The position numbers and the translations under genes are program-made. DNA of 64,000 nt from Cladocopium goreaui (taxonomy: Eukaryota > Sar > Dinophyceae > Suessiales > Symbiodiniaceae): contig CAMXCT020006629.1 of assembly GCA_947184155.2 (NCBI GenBank), forward strand, positions 200,001 to 264,000, read 5' to 3'. This document shows, piece by piece, positions 29,478 to 40,744 of the stretch (positions are counted from its first letter, which is position 1; each line of letters starts with the position of its first letter). The notes under the pieces were generated by a model that worked only from the letters and a program-made list of their open reading frames with translations, was not told the DNA's origin and searched no databases.

Positions 29478-32400
29478 GGAATGCTTATGACGAGTGGGCT
29501 CGCGATGGGGTTCTCATCTGAGTGCCGTTAGCGAGGGCTCACCAGGCTCAGCACGCTGCCACCAACCTGGACTCATCTCATGAGGTCTTGGAGCACTACT
29601 GGGGAGAGCACATCCACATGGGTGCCGACCTAAGCGAAACAACTTCCGAAACAACACTTGCCATCCCTGCGAGGGGCATTCTTCTCAAGAGTTTCGGCTC
29701 GGAAAGTGTCTGTTACTTGTTGAATTCACATCTCATGCTGAATTGCTTTACCAACGGATGATTGGGATCTTACCTGATGTGTGGCCCCGATGTTCTCAGC
29801 TGCAGGCTCCTACAATCCCATGGATACACAAAGTGGCTATAGGAAGAAGGCACGTCATATGTGACAGTGTTCCAGTGGCAGTTTAAACATGTTTAAACAC
29901 TTTGCAAGCAACCTGGTGATCGTCTGTAGAATATGACAGAATATGACAGAGGATGAACATGGATGGATGGATGAACAATATTGAAACGAATGGATGTGGC
30001 AATGGGCTGTCCCTGTGACTTGGCAGGATCCCTTTGTCCTGGCACTGTTTCGTGCGACCTTGGGCCGTCTGAAAAACTTCAAAGAGGCCGCGGATGTGGA
30101 CATGCTGCGCTGCGATGTGTCAAGCGTTCCTGATTTCATGTGAACATTCTATGTATTTGACCAGATTCCATGTTCCTCTGACCGAGTTTTTGCATCTGAA
30201 TGCAAGGCCAAGATTGACTTTGTGCATGAAATGATCGACTTCAGCCGTCCCTTCGACATGTTTAGAACACATGTCAAACAGTACGCTTCGACGATTTTGT
30301 GTTGGCGACTCCCAGGAAAATTGCAGCGGGAACGCCACCACATTGTTATTGTAAAATGGTCTTTGCAACAGTTCCAAATTTGTGTCCTCTTGCAAGTCTT
30401 TACCAAAAGCACATTGTCGCAGCATCGATTTGATCAAGCCTTATCATGGGGACATCTTGGGCATGCATGTATTTTCTTATTTCATGCAAACTAACCAGGC
30501 ATTTTCACAACATTTTACAGACATCATCAGGCATCTCTACCATTGAAGGCCCCGTCAAGATTTGAGCGTCGCTGGCACTCTCACAGCTTTCAGATTTACT
30601 CTTGCAGAAAGCAGCAGCAATTTTGATGGCAAGGACGACAAAGTGCGTCTCACCTCTTAGTGCGAAATCCAAGGATGAGCAAGGCAGCCAATCCCAACAA
30701 GCGAAAGACGCAATTGGAGATTGAGGCTGATGTAGCTGTGAAAAAACAGGATGCAGATAGGGAAAGAATCCGAAGATGCATCATCACCTTGGGTGATGAA
30801 AACAGAAAAGTGGTCGCACAAATCCGTGCAGCAGTACTTTCTGTCGAGGATGTGGAGCTTCACAACGAGCTAATCACTACAACAGTTCTTGACTGTGCAA
30901 AATGCTTGCCGACTAAGCTGGGAATCTACGCTGCTTGGTGTGCCAAAATGGCCGAGAAGCACCCAAAGTGGGCAGTGGCTATGATCAACAAGACCATGGA
31001 AGACTTGGGCACGTGTGTGCAAGCTGGTCATTTCGTTGCTACGCAACTGTTGCTTCGCTTTTTGGTCTTTCTTGCCAACACAGGAGTGCTCGGTGTTGTC
31101 GCAGTGGCGGACCTGCTTCTGCAGGTAGTTGGCTTGTCAGAAGGATTGCCAAATGCAGGCGATTTTGCTGTCTTTGCGGCATTGGCCCAGTTGCCATTCT
31201 TCAGTTCGGCTGCATACGGTTTGGGCAAGGAGAGAATCCAGAAATTGATTGCGCTTGGGGAGAAGCACAGAAAAGCAACAGATGCAAAGTGGAAACCAGC
31301 GCTCCGAATTTTCAAAAGCCAGGATAGTTTGGACAGGTTGGAGGAGTTGCTTCATGCAGTCAAAAAGCTTTCCAAGGAAAGCTGGTCTGTACAAGTAGTT
31401 CATCACATGCCAGGGTTTTCACCATCAACCTCAGGCATGCCTGGAATGCCTGAGATTTCGCTGGCTGTGGCTCCAGAACAGTTTCGACAGGGCAGGGTGA
31501 AGCTCCAAGTTCCCCTCATGTCTGCTCGTTTGCTGACAGCAGACCCTCATGAGGGTGAAATGTCGCAGGCTGAGAGATGGGTAATGGAAGACTACATACT
31601 CCTTGTGGTGGAGATGTTTGCTCAAGATGTTCAAGAATGCAGCAAACAGATCTTGCGGATTCCTGTCCTTCATCCAGACTTTGAGGCCATCGCAGTGGAG
31701 ACTCTCTTTTCGCAGCTGCTTCGACTGCCTGCGCCAAGCTTTTTGCCCTTGTTCTATTGTCGTCTCCTGGAGGCATGCGCAGAGAAGCAAACCTCCATGG
31801 TGAAACTGATTGACGAGGCATTTCAGTCCTTGTTCCGAAAGCTGGCAGACATGGACGACCAATGTCTAGACCAGCTGGCCGAAATCTTTGCATGCCACCT
31901 GGCCAACACAGCCTATCAGGCAGACTGGAAGATCTTTGCTGGGGAAGCAGTGAACCCTCAAACAAAGCATTTTGCATGTCGAGCTTTAGACTGTTTGCAG
32001 CAGTTGTCTGAATATCAGAACATGCTTTCTCGGCTGCCGCAAGCTATGTGCGCTTATGCACCGCCAGAGCCTTTGCCAGCTAGTGGCTTGCCAGTCGTGT
32101 CCAAGCCACAATTTGGAAGGTTCATCAATCTGATTCGGCTGAAGGATGCAAATGCAGAAAAAGTCCTTCGGTACTGCGATTGGTTGATGAAGTCGGTGGA
32201 CAAATCCAACGCCACAAGCTGTCATGGCAATGGTACTGATGCCACGGCTGAAGAGTCGGCACAAGGTGACGGCCAACCACCTTCGAAGCGTCCGAAACTT
32301 TCTGCCGAGGCTGAGGAGTTCGGTGAGGCACCGGCAGAGCCTTTGGCTTTGGAGGAGGTGGCTGGTCTTGTGATGAGTGTGATGCTGCAGCACGGCCACA

Positions 32401-35400
32401 AGACTCCGACGCACATGGCAAAGGTCCTGGATGGGAATGAGCAGGTGTTGCTCAAGCTAAAGCCATCGGAAGCTGACTCCAGAGCTAGTTTTGAGCAGGT
32501 CCTTGTGAAGTCAGTCTTTGAATTTTGGAAGGCGTCAGGACTGCGTCTAGAGATTACCTTGGACAGCTTGATCCAGCGGAAAGTGATATCCCCTGAAGCT
32601 GTGGCAAAGTATGCGCTGTCACATGAATTGGGGCATTCCAACTATTGGAATGTCGTGAAGCAAGTTGCGCGCAAGAGCCTCGAGCGGTCGCAGGTAGCAC
32701 GCACAGATCTGCATGTAGCAAAGAAGCTCGGGAAGGAGGATGTCCTGGACAAGTGTCAAGTGCAGCTAGACGAAGCCATTCAAGCTGATGAACGCCTTTT
32801 TATGATTATCTTCAACTCCATTGTTCGTGGTTACGAAGATACAAAGGATGCGACTTTGCGCGGCACTCTACTTGCCCGCATCATGTCGCTCGCTCGCAAG
32901 CACATTGCTGACATAAAGACGTTGGTCGATACTGCAGAGTCTCAAATTCCGCGTGTAAGAAACAACCCAGACATTGCAGCAGTGTTCAAGTTGGTGAGTA
33001 CGCTGGCATAGCATGATGTACAGGCAAGTGCTGATTGTGATGTCTAGTGATGCAAAAAGAGGAGCGTTTGTGCTTTCTTGGAAACATAGCAAGATATGAA
33101 GAACACAGCTGCACTTAACAATTGGATGAAACCATCCCTGCTGGAGAGGTGCAAAAGATCCCAAGAAGATCCTCGATGTTGGCCAGGGCCTTTGGATTTG
33201 TTGCATTACATTTGTTCATGTCTCTGAAGCTGTTGCGGAGCCCCGAAGCGAGCAACGACCTTTCATAGCTCAGCGAGTTCTGTAGTTTCATGTCATTAAG
33301 GGTGTGGAATTGGTGGCACGTCAAGGAGAGGTGTGATGTCTTGTTGTGAAGCTACACACACACACACGTCAATCAGATCTGAAGTTGAAAGGCATTAACC
33401 TGAAACCAGTCAAGCATTGAACTTTCACTGGAGTCCCAGGATTCTCGCCAAGCGATTCCCTGATGCAGAGGTTGTAGGCATCACACTCTCACCGGAGCAG
33501 GCGGAGTTTGGTTCCACTGCGATGGTGCAAAATGATGCAAAATGTTGTAAATGTAAAGGCTGATTTTGTGTGTGAAGAAACGCCTTTCATTCCCAGTGTT
33601 GGTAGTTGAATTCCGATGATCATCGGATATCATCGGTTCTTTCCCCCATTTTTCTGGCAGGCTCAACGAGCTGGTCGCTTGGCAGAGGAGGCTGGCTTGA
33701 AGAACGTCCGCTTCCAGGTGATGGATGCTCTCAACATGGAGCAGGGTGCTGAGATCGGAGACCTCTGAAGACTTAGAGGAAAAGCATTCAAAAACCTTGG
33801 TTATCAATGGTTATCATTCATTTTCCCTATTTATCCCTATTTTCGCGGCCATTTTTGGGGTACAATTTTCAGTCAAAGCCATATGGATCCTTGGAATTGA
33901 AGGGTTTTCAATGGTTTTCATAGACTTTTTTCAATGCGAAAGAGTTGATCTTGATAAGTGTTGAAATGTGTTGAAAGCAAGGTTCGAAAGCAACACCTTC
34001 GATCTCGTGTGGGGCTGTGAGTCCGGTGAGCACATGCCTGACAAGAAAAGGCGCACCTGAAGCTGCATTGATTAATTGATTTATAGCTTAATCCTCTGGG
34101 AAACACATGGTGCAGGTATGTGGAGGAGATGTCACGTGTCTTGAAGCCCAAAGGTGGGAACGCTGTTTTGATTTGCGCACTTTTGGTTTGCAGAAGCACT
34201 TGGTAAGTTCTGGTGACACTAGTATACACTAGTCACTCATTTTGTATATGTGTGCAATTTGTCAGTTGTATACATATATATATATATTATAATATAATAA
34301 TAATATATATATATATAAACACATATTGGTTTGTCTTGAAATAGCGTCCCAAAGTCTGATGGCTAATAATTGCGAATAATTTAGTATGTTTCCCACTTAA
34401 AAAGCCACTGTGGGGGTATATCATGTTTTCAGACGCACCCACTTAATATGTGTACAGACATAATCAGACATATTCATGATGTAAATGTACTGTATATACT
34501 GTGAAGAAGCTATGTCACATTTTTTGTTGCTGCCATCGAACTTTGGAGGAAACATGGTCGTAGCAACCTGGTGTGAACGAGATCCAGCGCTGATCCCAGA
34601 GCCGTTGATTTTCATAGGGCTTCCACCGGTTCCATACTCGGGATGTCATGGGATCTACAACCACAATGACTTGGGTGTGTCCGAAAATGGGGTTTATGGG
34701 TTATTTCAAGCAGGACAACAAAAATATGAATGATCAACTAAGTTAACTATGAACTCGTGGATTTTGAGGTGCCCTATCAGGTAAACCCAGTCTTCTCAAA
34801 GAATTTTGACGATACGGGCGCTGCCACTCCAAGCGCAAATAAGTTGCACTTTGAGCAGATTCTTCAGCAGCAACAATGGCATTGTTACAAAAGAAACTGC
34901 AAGGTTCCCATCTTTACTGCTGAAGAGCGGAAGACATTGAACTTCTTGTATGCGGACTGCCTGATGCCTTTTGGATTTGATGCAAGAAATCTATGCAGTC
35001 GCCATGAGACAAACATCACGAAAGAGAAGCTGCAGTGGACAGCAGACCTCTTATTCCAGTTTGGATGCGAATCACTGCGATGTAGGAGTGGTCCCACCCC
35101 TTTTTCATATCGCTTGGCAAGTACAAGGACATGTTTGAAGCCGGGATAGATTTCGGTGGTGCCCGGGCAAGTTTGAAATGAAGCCTTCTGTGTTCACGTT
35201 GGGAACCTGCCATTGACAGACAACCGCGAATTTGCTGATCTGACAGGAGTATCTGGATGGTACTGGGCTTCTGGAACAGGTGCGGCCTTGAAGTCTTGCA
35301 AGCTGTTGAGCATAGCGTAAATCCTGAAATGTTTGACCCTTTCACGGACTGGATCGCACGGCAGTAGGTCCAGAGTCCAGAGCTTTAGCTTCCCTTTTTC

Positions 35401-38400
35401 CCTTTTCTTTGGGGTTGCACAGCTGGGACAGTTGCTGGTGATTTGGGGCTCAATATTCGGCATTCAGATTACAGGTAGATCCAGTGGATTCCATAGTGAG
35501 CCCCGCTCGAACTCGAACTCGAACTCGAACCCCCCCCCCGGAAAAAAAAATCAAGCTTTCTGAGTCCGGACTCGCGGTCCACATGCTCGAACTCGAGTTC
35601 GAACTGGCGGTGACACAGTTCGAACTCGCGTTCGAACTCGCCCCAGAGCAGTTCGAACTCGATTTTGACCTGGCGGCGGCCGCGTCGAACTCGAACTCGA
35701 ACTCCCCCCCCCCGGAGGGAAAAAAAAAACCTTTCCGAGTATGCATTCACGGTCAAGCTCTGAAAGACTGCGAGCTGTCAGCCGGGAAGCCAGGTGCCAG
35801 GAATTAATTTTTTTCCGTATCAGATTGAGGGGGGGAGATATGGCATGTTACCAACGCAAGCATCCAGAAAATAATTTTTTTACTTGGCTATCAGAGGGGC
35901 GCAGTGCGTACCAAGAAAGAAGCACGTCGAAGCTAGTCTCCATGCATATTTATAAAGATCAAGAACAATAAGCTGAGTAAGATGAACTCAAATACACGAT
36001 GCTCATGACAAAACGGACTGAGAGAAGCTATAAGAAGGGGAACCGAATCAAACATACAAGCGGGTAGGGGGGTTGCAGGGGGGAGGGCTGCCGTACCGAG
36101 AAAAAAGCACAAAGAACGAAGCACATAGGAACCCAAATCACTAATGTTGATGGAACAAGGAAAGGGAATAGGAGTAGGGAGCAAGAGGCGCCGGTTACAA
36201 AATGCTGCCGTGCGGACCAAGAAAACAAAAAGAGGAACCCAAATCGTTGCTGCTGATGGAAAAAGCAGAAGGAATAGGAGTAGGTAGCAAGGGGCGTCGC
36301 TTACGAAATATGAGCGAGTGGGAGGGTGCAGGGGCCAGGGATGCGGAACAATAAAGAAGCACATAGGAACCCAAATCATTGATGCTGATGGACAAAGCAA
36401 AAGGAATAGGAGTAGGTAGCAAGGGGCGTCGCTTACGAAATATGAGCGAGTGGGCGGGTGCAGGGGCCAGGGATGCGGAACAATAAAGAAGCACATAGGA
36501 ACCCAAATCATTGATGCTGATGGACAAAGCCAAAGGAATAGGAGTAGGTATCAAGCGGCGCCGGTTACAACATGAAAGCCGGTCGAACTGTGCCCTCCCC
36601 CCTGCAATGCGTAGCATGACAGACGTACGAAGCAAGCAACACCCACATCGTTGATGATGATAATGGAAAAAGCCAAAGGAATAGGAGTAGGTCGCAAGGG
36701 GCGTCGGTTAGAAATACAAGCGGGTGGGGGGTGCAGGGGGGAGGGCGCAGCGCCTCCCCCCGCAATGCGTAGCAAGCAAGAAGCACCAAGAAAGAAGCAC
36801 ATAGGAAAACAAATCCTTGAAGCTGATGGAAAAAGCAAAAGGAATAGGAGTAGGTAGCAAGGGGCGCCGGGTAGAACATACAAGCGGGTAGGCGGGGTAC
36901 AATGCGTACCAAGCAAGAAGCCCCGCAGTACGTACCAAGAAAGACGCACGTCGAAGCTAGTCTCCATGCATCTTGACAAAGATCAAAAAAAAAAGATGAG
37001 TAAGGTGAACTCAAATAAACGTTGCTCATGACGAGAAGGAATGAGAGAAGCTAAGAAGGGGGGCCGAATCAAGCATACAAGCGGTTCGCCTACACGAGCC
37101 GGGGCGAGTTTCATGGACTTTAGCGGGGGTTGAGAACCCCCCCGGGTTAACTCGAACCCTCGAACTCGAACTCGAACTCGAACTCCTCCGCCCCTCCCCC
37201 CGCCAAGATCTCGGATCCCAACCTTGGAACCAAACTCGAACTCGCAGCCCCCCCCCCTCTCCTGCACGCCAAAAAAAGAACCTCTCACCCCCAATCCCCT
37301 CCGGGGCCCTCCCACGATGACAGTTCGAACCCTCGCAATCGAACTCGAACTCAAACTCAACCTCCGCGTCCCCGACCTAGAACTCGAACTCGAACTCGAA
37401 CTCCTCCCCCCCCCTCCCCTCCCCTCGAACGATGACAGTTCGAACCCTCGAACTCGAACTCGAACTCGAACTCCCCCCCTCCCCTTGAAAGATAACAATT
37501 CGAACCCTCGAACTCGAACTCGAACTCCCCCCCCCCCAATCCCCTCCGGGGCCCTCCCACGATGACAGTTCGAACCCTCGCAATCGAACTCGAACTCAAA
37601 CTCAACCTCCGCGTCCCCGACCTAGAACTCGAACTCGAACTCGAACTCCTCCCCCCCCCTCCCCTCGAACGATGACAGTTCGAACCCTCGAACTCGAACT
37701 CGAACTCGAACTCCACCCCCCCGCCAAAAAAAAACAAAAAACTCCCGACCTAGAACTCGAACTCGAACTCCCCCCCCCCCCCTCGAACGATGACAGTTCG
37801 AACCCTCGAACTCGAACTCGAACTCCCCCCCTCCCTGGAAGGATTTCGAACCCTCGAACTCGAACTCGAACTCCCCCCACCCCGCTCAACGAAAAGCAAA
37901 TCTCCCGCCCTCGACTCGAACCCTTCCCCCCCCTCCCTCGAACGATGACAGTTCGAACCCCGAACTCGAACTCGAACTCGAACTCGAACTCCACCCCCCC
38001 CCCCCGCCAAAAAAAAAAATCCTCCCGAACTCGAACTCGAACTCGAACTTCCCCCCCCCCCATCCCCTCCGAAGCAGACGTACGAAGCCAGTTCAAACTG
38101 GTATCGAACAGTTCGAACCCCCCCGGGTTAACTCGAACCCTCGAACTCGAACTCGAACTCGAACCCCCCCCCTCCCCTCGAGGCACACCTAGGATGGCAG
38201 TTCGAACTCGAATCGAACAGTTCGAACCCCCCCGGGGCACACTCTGGTGGATTCAAAGCCAAGCTGAGGTTGAGACTGCTGACTGGACAGATCAGACCTT
38301 GCCATCATGGCGGCATTCCGTTTGGGTGAGAGACTCAGGCTTCACGCCGTTTACTCTTGTGAAAACATTAGTGGCCACTGTAAATTGTAAATCAACCATC

Positions 38401-38982
38401 GGTGAATTGGAATTCGGTAGGCTGCAAAGGGTGCCGGCTTGTTTCAAATTATCCAAGAAATGCCAAAAACAATTAGAGGGTGTGAATCTAACGGTCAAAA
38501 GATGTCAAAAGCTTGGAACTTTACTGACTTCCCTAGTAGCCTAGCATTGTCACATGCGAATCACTGAGGTAGGTGTTTGGTCCCCTTGGTACTGGATCAA
38601 GGTGACCCTGAGGCTGGGCAGCTCAGGGCAATTTCTTGTCAGTTCGCGACGCGAGCGGATTCTTGCCAGGAAACCAGCGGCATTTCTCGGTTTCCTCCGC
38701 GAGGTTCGATTGGAGTCTGATGGGGGCCACTGCCACTGCCACAATAGATGAGTTTTCCTAGATTTTCAATTGTGTTCAATAGGGGAAATTCATGACCAGA
38801 CATTTTTGGGTACCCTATTTTCAGACAAACCCGAGTACTTCTCAGAAATCACTGAATCAACAATGTCTCATGGGAACGAAATGCTGCAGCTGCTTGGCGA
38901 GGTGTACACCCTGGAGAAGTACCACAAATCCATGGTTGACGGGCTCATGGTCTACGGCATGATGCGGGCCATCAAGAAATGA
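29478..38982 (+). CDS. Gamma-tocopherol-methyltransferase-like SAM methyltransferase, 18+ exons
   Basis: Exons joining in phase: 29478-29509, 29585-29621, 29806-29849, 30027-30041, 30207-30246, 33149-33181, 33301-33325, 33440-33500, 33661-33752, 33982-34050, 34116-34153, 34549-34580, 34904-34954, 35086-35139, 35247-35279, 38269-38325, 38569-38601 and 38890-38982 (TGA). They encode 278 residues. Visible blocks in order are EHYWGEHIHMG, the SAM-binding loop ILDVGCGIGGTSR, VVGITLSPEQAQRA, DLVWGCESGEHMPDK, YVEEMSRVLKP, MVVATWCERD, EWSHPFFISLGKYKDMFE, TADWTDQTLPSWRHSVW and GLMVYGMMRAIKK. This order fits the plant and algal gamma-tocopherol methyltransferase family, which uses SAM to make alpha-tocopherol in plastids. 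Another small-molecule substrate is possible. The 5' exons are missing. NCBP1 lies inside intron 30247-33148. Confidence 0.85.
30675..33011 (+). CDS. NCBP1: Nuclear cap-binding protein subunit 1 (CBP80), intronless
   Basis: The ATG-to-TAG frame is 778 codons with no intron, close to the 790 residues of the human protein. CBP80 binds the m7G cap with CBP20 in the nucleus and acts in splicing, export and decay. Three helical MIF4G-type regions can be followed: about 30-230 (KCLPTKLGIYAAW, LLLRFLVFLANTGV), 290-470 (ERWVMEDYILLVVEMFAQDV) and 560-775 (HGHKTPTHMAKVL, VFEFWKASGLRLEITLDSLI). A basic PSKRPKL in the linker near residue 535 may be a nuclear-localisation signal. The end NPDIAAVFKLVSTLA resembles the family's usual C-terminus, so the gene appears complete. 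The frame extends five codons upstream from a GTG, but ATG at 30675 is the natural start. Possible trans-splice acceptors are CTCTTGCAG (to 30607) and CACCTCTTAG (to 30660). Confidence 0.9.
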   Translation: MSKAANPNKRKTQLEIEADVAVKKQDADRERIRRCIITLGDENRKVVAQIRAAVLSVEDVELHNELITTTVLDCAKCLPTKLGIYAAWCAKMAEKHPKWAVAMINKTMEDLGTCVQAGHFVATQLLLRFLVFLANTGVLGVVAVADLLLQVVGLSEGLPNAGDFAVFAALAQLPFFSSAAYGLGKERIQKLIALGEKHRKATDAKWKPALRIFKSQDSLDRLEELLHAVKKLSKESWSVQVVHHMPGFSPSTSGMPGMPEISLAVAPEQFRQGRVKLQVPLMSARLLTADPHEGEMSQAERWVMEDYILLVVEMFAQDVQECSKQILRIPVLHPDFEAIAVETLFSQLLRLPAPSFLPLFYCRLLEACAEKQTSMVKLIDEAFQSLFRKLADMDDQCLDQLAEIFACHLANTAYQADWKIFAGEAVNPQTKHFACRALDCLQQLSEYQNMLSRLPQAMCAYAPPEPLPASGLPVVSKPQFGRFINLIRLKDANAEKVLRYCDWLMKSVDKSNATSCHGNGTDATAEESAQGDGQPPSKRPKLSAEAEEFGEAPAEPLALEEVAGLVMSVMLQHGHKTPTHMAKVLDGNEQVLLKLKPSEADSRASFEQVLVKSVFEFWKASGLRLEITLDSLIQRKVISPEAVAKYALSHELGHSNYWNVVKQVARKSLERSQVARTDLHVAKKLGKEDVLDKCQVQLDEAIQADERLFMIIFNSIVRGYEDTKDATLRGTLLARIMSLARKHIADIKTLVDTAESQIPRVRNNPDIAAVFKLVSTLA
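33012..33148 (+). other. 3' flank of NCBP1 within the host intron
   Basis: Only 137 bp separate the NCBP1 stop codon from the next exon of the enclosing methyltransferase-like gene. No AATAAA is seen; dinoflagellates commonly lack it. Confidence 0.6.
34267..34322. repeat. TA microsatellite in intron
   Basis: A run of TATATA and ATAATA units in the intron between exons 34116-34153 and 34549-34580. Confidence 0.85.
35500..38235. repeat. GAACTC hexamer and poly-C arrays within an intron
   Basis: Many (GAACTC)n blocks of 2-6 units are followed by C runs of 7-13 and A runs. At 37130-38230 they form a loose unit of about 100 bp marked by GATGACAGTTCGAACCCTCG, including a duplicated segment (37310-37430 and 37550-37680). 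All lie in the GT-AG intron 35280-38268. TTCGAA palindromes and C/G tracts predict hairpins and G-quadruplexes. Overlapping frames on both strands are composition artefacts. Confidence 0.92.
35950..36980. repeat. Approximately 132-bp tandem repeat within the same intron
   Basis: Units share GAACCCAAATC, TGATGGA, AAGGAATAGGAGTAGGTA and CAAGGGGCG. Two neighbouring copies, starting near 36361 and 36493, are almost identical and 132 bp apart. Others at about 36127, 36233, 36640 and 36800 are more diverged. The block lies between two GAACTC arrays. Confidence 0.85.
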
Positions 38983-39315
38983 TCTTTTTCGCTGGTTCTG
39001 GATTTTCCCCAATCAATTTTCGAAATTTTCAAATCCGGAACATCAAAATGATTCAAGAACAAAGATATCGCAAAATAAACAAAAAACACAATAATTATCT
39101 TGAAGGATTGAAAATAAGCAAACATATGAATATCAACATCCCAAGATAAGGTGGGCCAGCAAAACTAAGGTATTTGATAGACAATTGTTCGAATATTACA
39201 CACAGACCACGAGGTTTGCCCAAGCCCAGAATAGCGTAAATACCAGGGAATTCTGTACGACGTCAAACAACGGGAAGGATTTTATGTTCAATTTTGTTGC
39301 TAGGGTCTTAACCAG
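38983..39315. other. No gene recognised
   Basis: AT-rich 3' flank of the methyltransferase-like gene without convincing features. Confidence 0.5.
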
Positions 39316-39498
39316 AACATGTTGCTTCTACATATCATATAACCAGAACATGTTGCTTCTACATATCACAATTAATCATACAGTCATTAGGGTTTCTTAT
39401 AGGGTTTCAAGAAGATATCAAAATCCCCCGACCCCAAGGAACATTTAACCATACAGTCATTAGGGTTTCTTATAGGGTTTCAAGAAGATATCAAAATC
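39316..39498. repeat. Two short direct duplications
   Basis: A segment starting CATACAGTCATTAGGG and running about 49 bp occurs at 39377 and again at 39450, 73 bp apart. Just upstream, GAACATGTTGCTTCTACAT is also duplicated (about 39316 and 39346). Confidence 0.9.
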
Positions 39499-39742
<244 letters not shown>

Positions 39743-39746
39743 TGGC

Positions 39747-39777
39747 TTGCCCGGACGCTCGTTGCGAGTCCGGGCAA
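39747..39777. other. GC-rich hairpin
   Basis: TTGCCCGGA pairs with TCCGGGCAA, and the inner CTCG pairs with CGAG across a TTG loop, with a two-base CG bulge. It directly follows the GTCATC array. Confidence 0.7.
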
Positions 39778-40690
39778 ACCTCAGGGTCTTGCCGTGATAT
39801 TACGGTTTCGAAGTCCGCGCGCTAAAACAACCATCATTTTTTCCCGACAATCCCAAACATACGCTACTTGTTTGGCCTTTACTATTTTCCTTTTGGTTTC
39901 TTCATAAGTGGTCTACAGCTTCGATCTTTCGGCGGATGCCCGCTGTTTACTTTTTCTCTTGACTTATTTTTCTTTGAGAATGAACATCTTGGGCATTTCT
40001 TCCAATCGCCAATGTGTTTGCATGCTGATTCTTCCATCGCGCGTTTGGAATCGCACGTTTGGAAGACGCTTGGTCGAATCGTCGCTCATCCGATCCATTC
40101 CAGAACCTTGGAACCTTACAATCATATTCATGGACATCAAACCTTGTGGCCGCCTGGCTGAACCTCCTACATAATACGGATACGTATAATCCGGCGATGC
40201 CCTCGCCGTAGTAGGGGACTCTGCAAGTCGCTGCAGCATTGCAGATCGGCTGCACCCCCTGCCGCCGACCCTTCCCAAAATCCTTCACTCTGGGGGTCTT
40301 TTCACGTTTTTGGTCCGCGTAACACATATAAAATCGGGCTTGCTGCTAAGTAAGGTTTGGAAGGTCCAGTTTGGGCACTTTTCAGTGGACTTTTACCGTT
40401 TTTTGGTGTGTGCCAAGAGCCAAAACATTGTAATTTACAGTGTTTTTGTGCCTTTGGCATGGAAACACAATTTCTTGCAACATGCTGAAAACTGTATAAA
40501 TATCAGTGTTTTTGCTGGGCGCTGGCCAAAAAACACGGTAAATGGGGTGATTTTTGCTACCACAGGCAAAAAACATGGTAAGGCGCAAAACACATCGGTA
40601 TTTACGGTGTTGTTTGCTCGGAGCGTCTCCACAAAACGTGAACACGCAACCTATTTGATGATTTTTGGCAACTACCAGACTGAGAAAACA
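39778..40690. other. No confident gene
   Basis: Open frames exist on both strands but none is linked to splice sites or a recognised family. A TTTACAGTGTTTTTG-like motif recurs several times at about 40430-40610. Confidence 0.4.
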
Positions 40691-40698
40691 ATGCAGCG

Positions 40699-40703
40699 AC
40701 GTC

Positions 40704-40744
<41 letters not shown>

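Noticed and set aside
30660-30674. GTG start five codons upstream of the NCBP1 ATG
   Set aside because: A eukaryotic gene would use the ATG at 30675; the upstream codons are probably untranslated leader.
34757-35149. Single 130-codon ORF as a gene
   Set aside because: It is intron read-through joining two real exons (34904-34954 and, in a different frame, 35086-35139) of the methyltransferase-like gene.
39377-39498. Telomere-like TTTAGGG repeats
   Set aside because: Only two TTAGGGTTT words occur in a duplicated segment; there is no tandem TTTAGGG array.
39747-39777. tRNA or small structured RNA gene
   Set aside because: The hairpin is isolated: no cloverleaf arms, no internal promoter boxes and too short.
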